Part shown: in pieces, positions 6,379-6,588 of the stretch
Numbering within the stretch: the first letter of the stretch is position 1
Layout: every line of letters starts with the position of its first letter
NCBI GenBank assembly: GCA_902805985.1
Contig: CADCUW010000216.1
Span: forward strand, 1-6,588
Direction: 5' to 3'
Source: an uncultured Rubrobacteraceae bacterium
GTDB lineage: Bacteria > Actinomycetota > Rubrobacteria > Rubrobacterales > Rubrobacteraceae
Length of the DNA: 6,588 nucleotides
The notes under the pieces: model-generated
Told to the model about the DNA's origin: nothing
What the model saw: the letters and a program-made list of their open reading frames with translations, nothing else
The model's database searches: none
Program-made: the position numbers and the translations under genes

Positions 6379-6431
6379 TGCGTCGCGTGCGGCTCGTACG
6401 GGTCCTGCGGAGACGAGGAGGAGCACCGTGA
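6375..6431 (+). CDS. Possible Arg-rich leader mini-ORF overlapping the peptidase start
   Basis: ATG at 6375, with a second ATG at 6378, is preceded by GAGGAG at 6364-6369 with 5- or 8-base spacing. The 18-codon frame reads MMRRVRLVRVLRRRGGAP, with seven arginines in five different codons (CGT, CGC, CGG, AGA, CGA). It ends in TGA 6429-6431, sharing four bases (GTGA) with the GTG start of the S9 peptidase, whose ribosome binding site lies inside this ORF. The upstream open frame also ends in an ATGA overlap with its ATG. This is the geometry of a translationally coupled leader peptide, but so short an ORF could be chance. Confidence 0.25.
   Translation: MMRRVRLVRVLRRRGGAP
6415..6423 (+). promoter_or_regulatory. 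Strong ribosome binding site of the S9 peptidase gene
   Basis: GAGGAGGAG contains a full AGGAGG at 6416-6421, six bases before the GTG at 6428. It decides the GTG start, since no competing ATG is in frame nearby. Confidence 0.75.
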
Positions 6432-6588
6432 CAGACAACAGAGCCTTCACCGTCGGAGACTTGCTCGGGCTCCCGCGGCTCTCCGGGCTTACGCTCTCTG
6501 CCGACGGCTCGCGGCTCGTCGTCTCCGTAGCACGCCCCGACGCGGCGGGCAAGAAGTACGTCGGCGCACTGTACGAGTTCGATCCGGC
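6428..6588 (+). CDS. S9 family (prolyl oligopeptidase-type) peptidase, N-terminal fragment
   Basis: The first 53 codons of a gene cut by the window end. The product begins MTDNRAFTVGDLLGLPRLSG and continues LTLSADGSRLVVSVARPDAAGKKYVGALYEFDP. The DLL-LPRLSG-LSADGSRLVVSV pattern is how actinobacterial S9 peptidases (acylaminoacyl-peptidase or dipeptidyl-peptidase type) open, leading into a beta-propeller. The catalytic Ser-Asp-His domain would lie several hundred residues downstream, outside the window, so activity cannot be judged. The start is GTG with an excellent ribosome binding site. No signal peptide is visible, suggesting a cytoplasmic enzyme that could cut peptides brought in by the upstream importer. 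It lies 167 bases after the DUF1028 gene with no terminator seen between, so co-transcription is possible. A TolB-like propeller protein lacking a peptidase domain is the main alternative. Confidence 0.75.
   Translation, partial: MTDNRAFTVGDLLGLPRLSGLTLSADGSRLVVSVARPDAAGKKYVGALYEFDP

Overview
The window comes from a high-GC bacterium. Frequent AGG (Arg) and ATA (Ile) codons within otherwise GC-rich genes suggest an early-branching actinobacterium such as Rubrobacter. That placement is an inference from codon style and gene content, with no marker gene to confirm it. All confident genes lie on the + strand.

Layout. (1) Positions 1-1582: the 3' part of a DppD/OppD-type ABC ATPase, then a complete DppF/OppF-type ATPase joined by an ATGA overlap. 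(2) Positions 1583-1972: a 390-base gap with no credible gene. Its left half carries an inverted and tandem repeat and small hairpins, and its right half carries promoter-like sequence. (3) Positions 1973-5383: a family-5 substrate-binding lipoprotein followed by two DppB- and DppC-type permeases, spaced 15 and 3 bases apart. With the upstream ATPases these make a full five-part peptide-type importer. (4) Positions 5400-6260: a DUF1028 protein with a C-terminal putative peptidoglycan-binding-like domain, starting at TTG 16 bases after dppC. (5) Positions 6261-6427: a short gap holding a start-less, lower-GC open frame and a possible 18-residue Arg-rich mini-ORF. (6) Positions 6428-6588: the first 53 codons of an S9-type (prolyl oligopeptidase family) peptidase, cut by the window edge.

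How the genes may work together. The lipoprotein captures a short peptide outside the membrane, the two permeases form the channel, and the two ATPases drive import. The DUF1028 protein (probably an Ntn-hydrolase-like fold) and the S9 peptidase have no visible export signal in the window, so they probably act in the cytoplasm on what is imported. The system reads as peptide uptake coupled to peptide breakdown, perhaps of cell-wall-derived peptides. The importer parts are standard. The least characterised and most interesting parts are the DUF1028 protein, the structured 390-base gap and the mini-ORF that overlaps the peptidase start.
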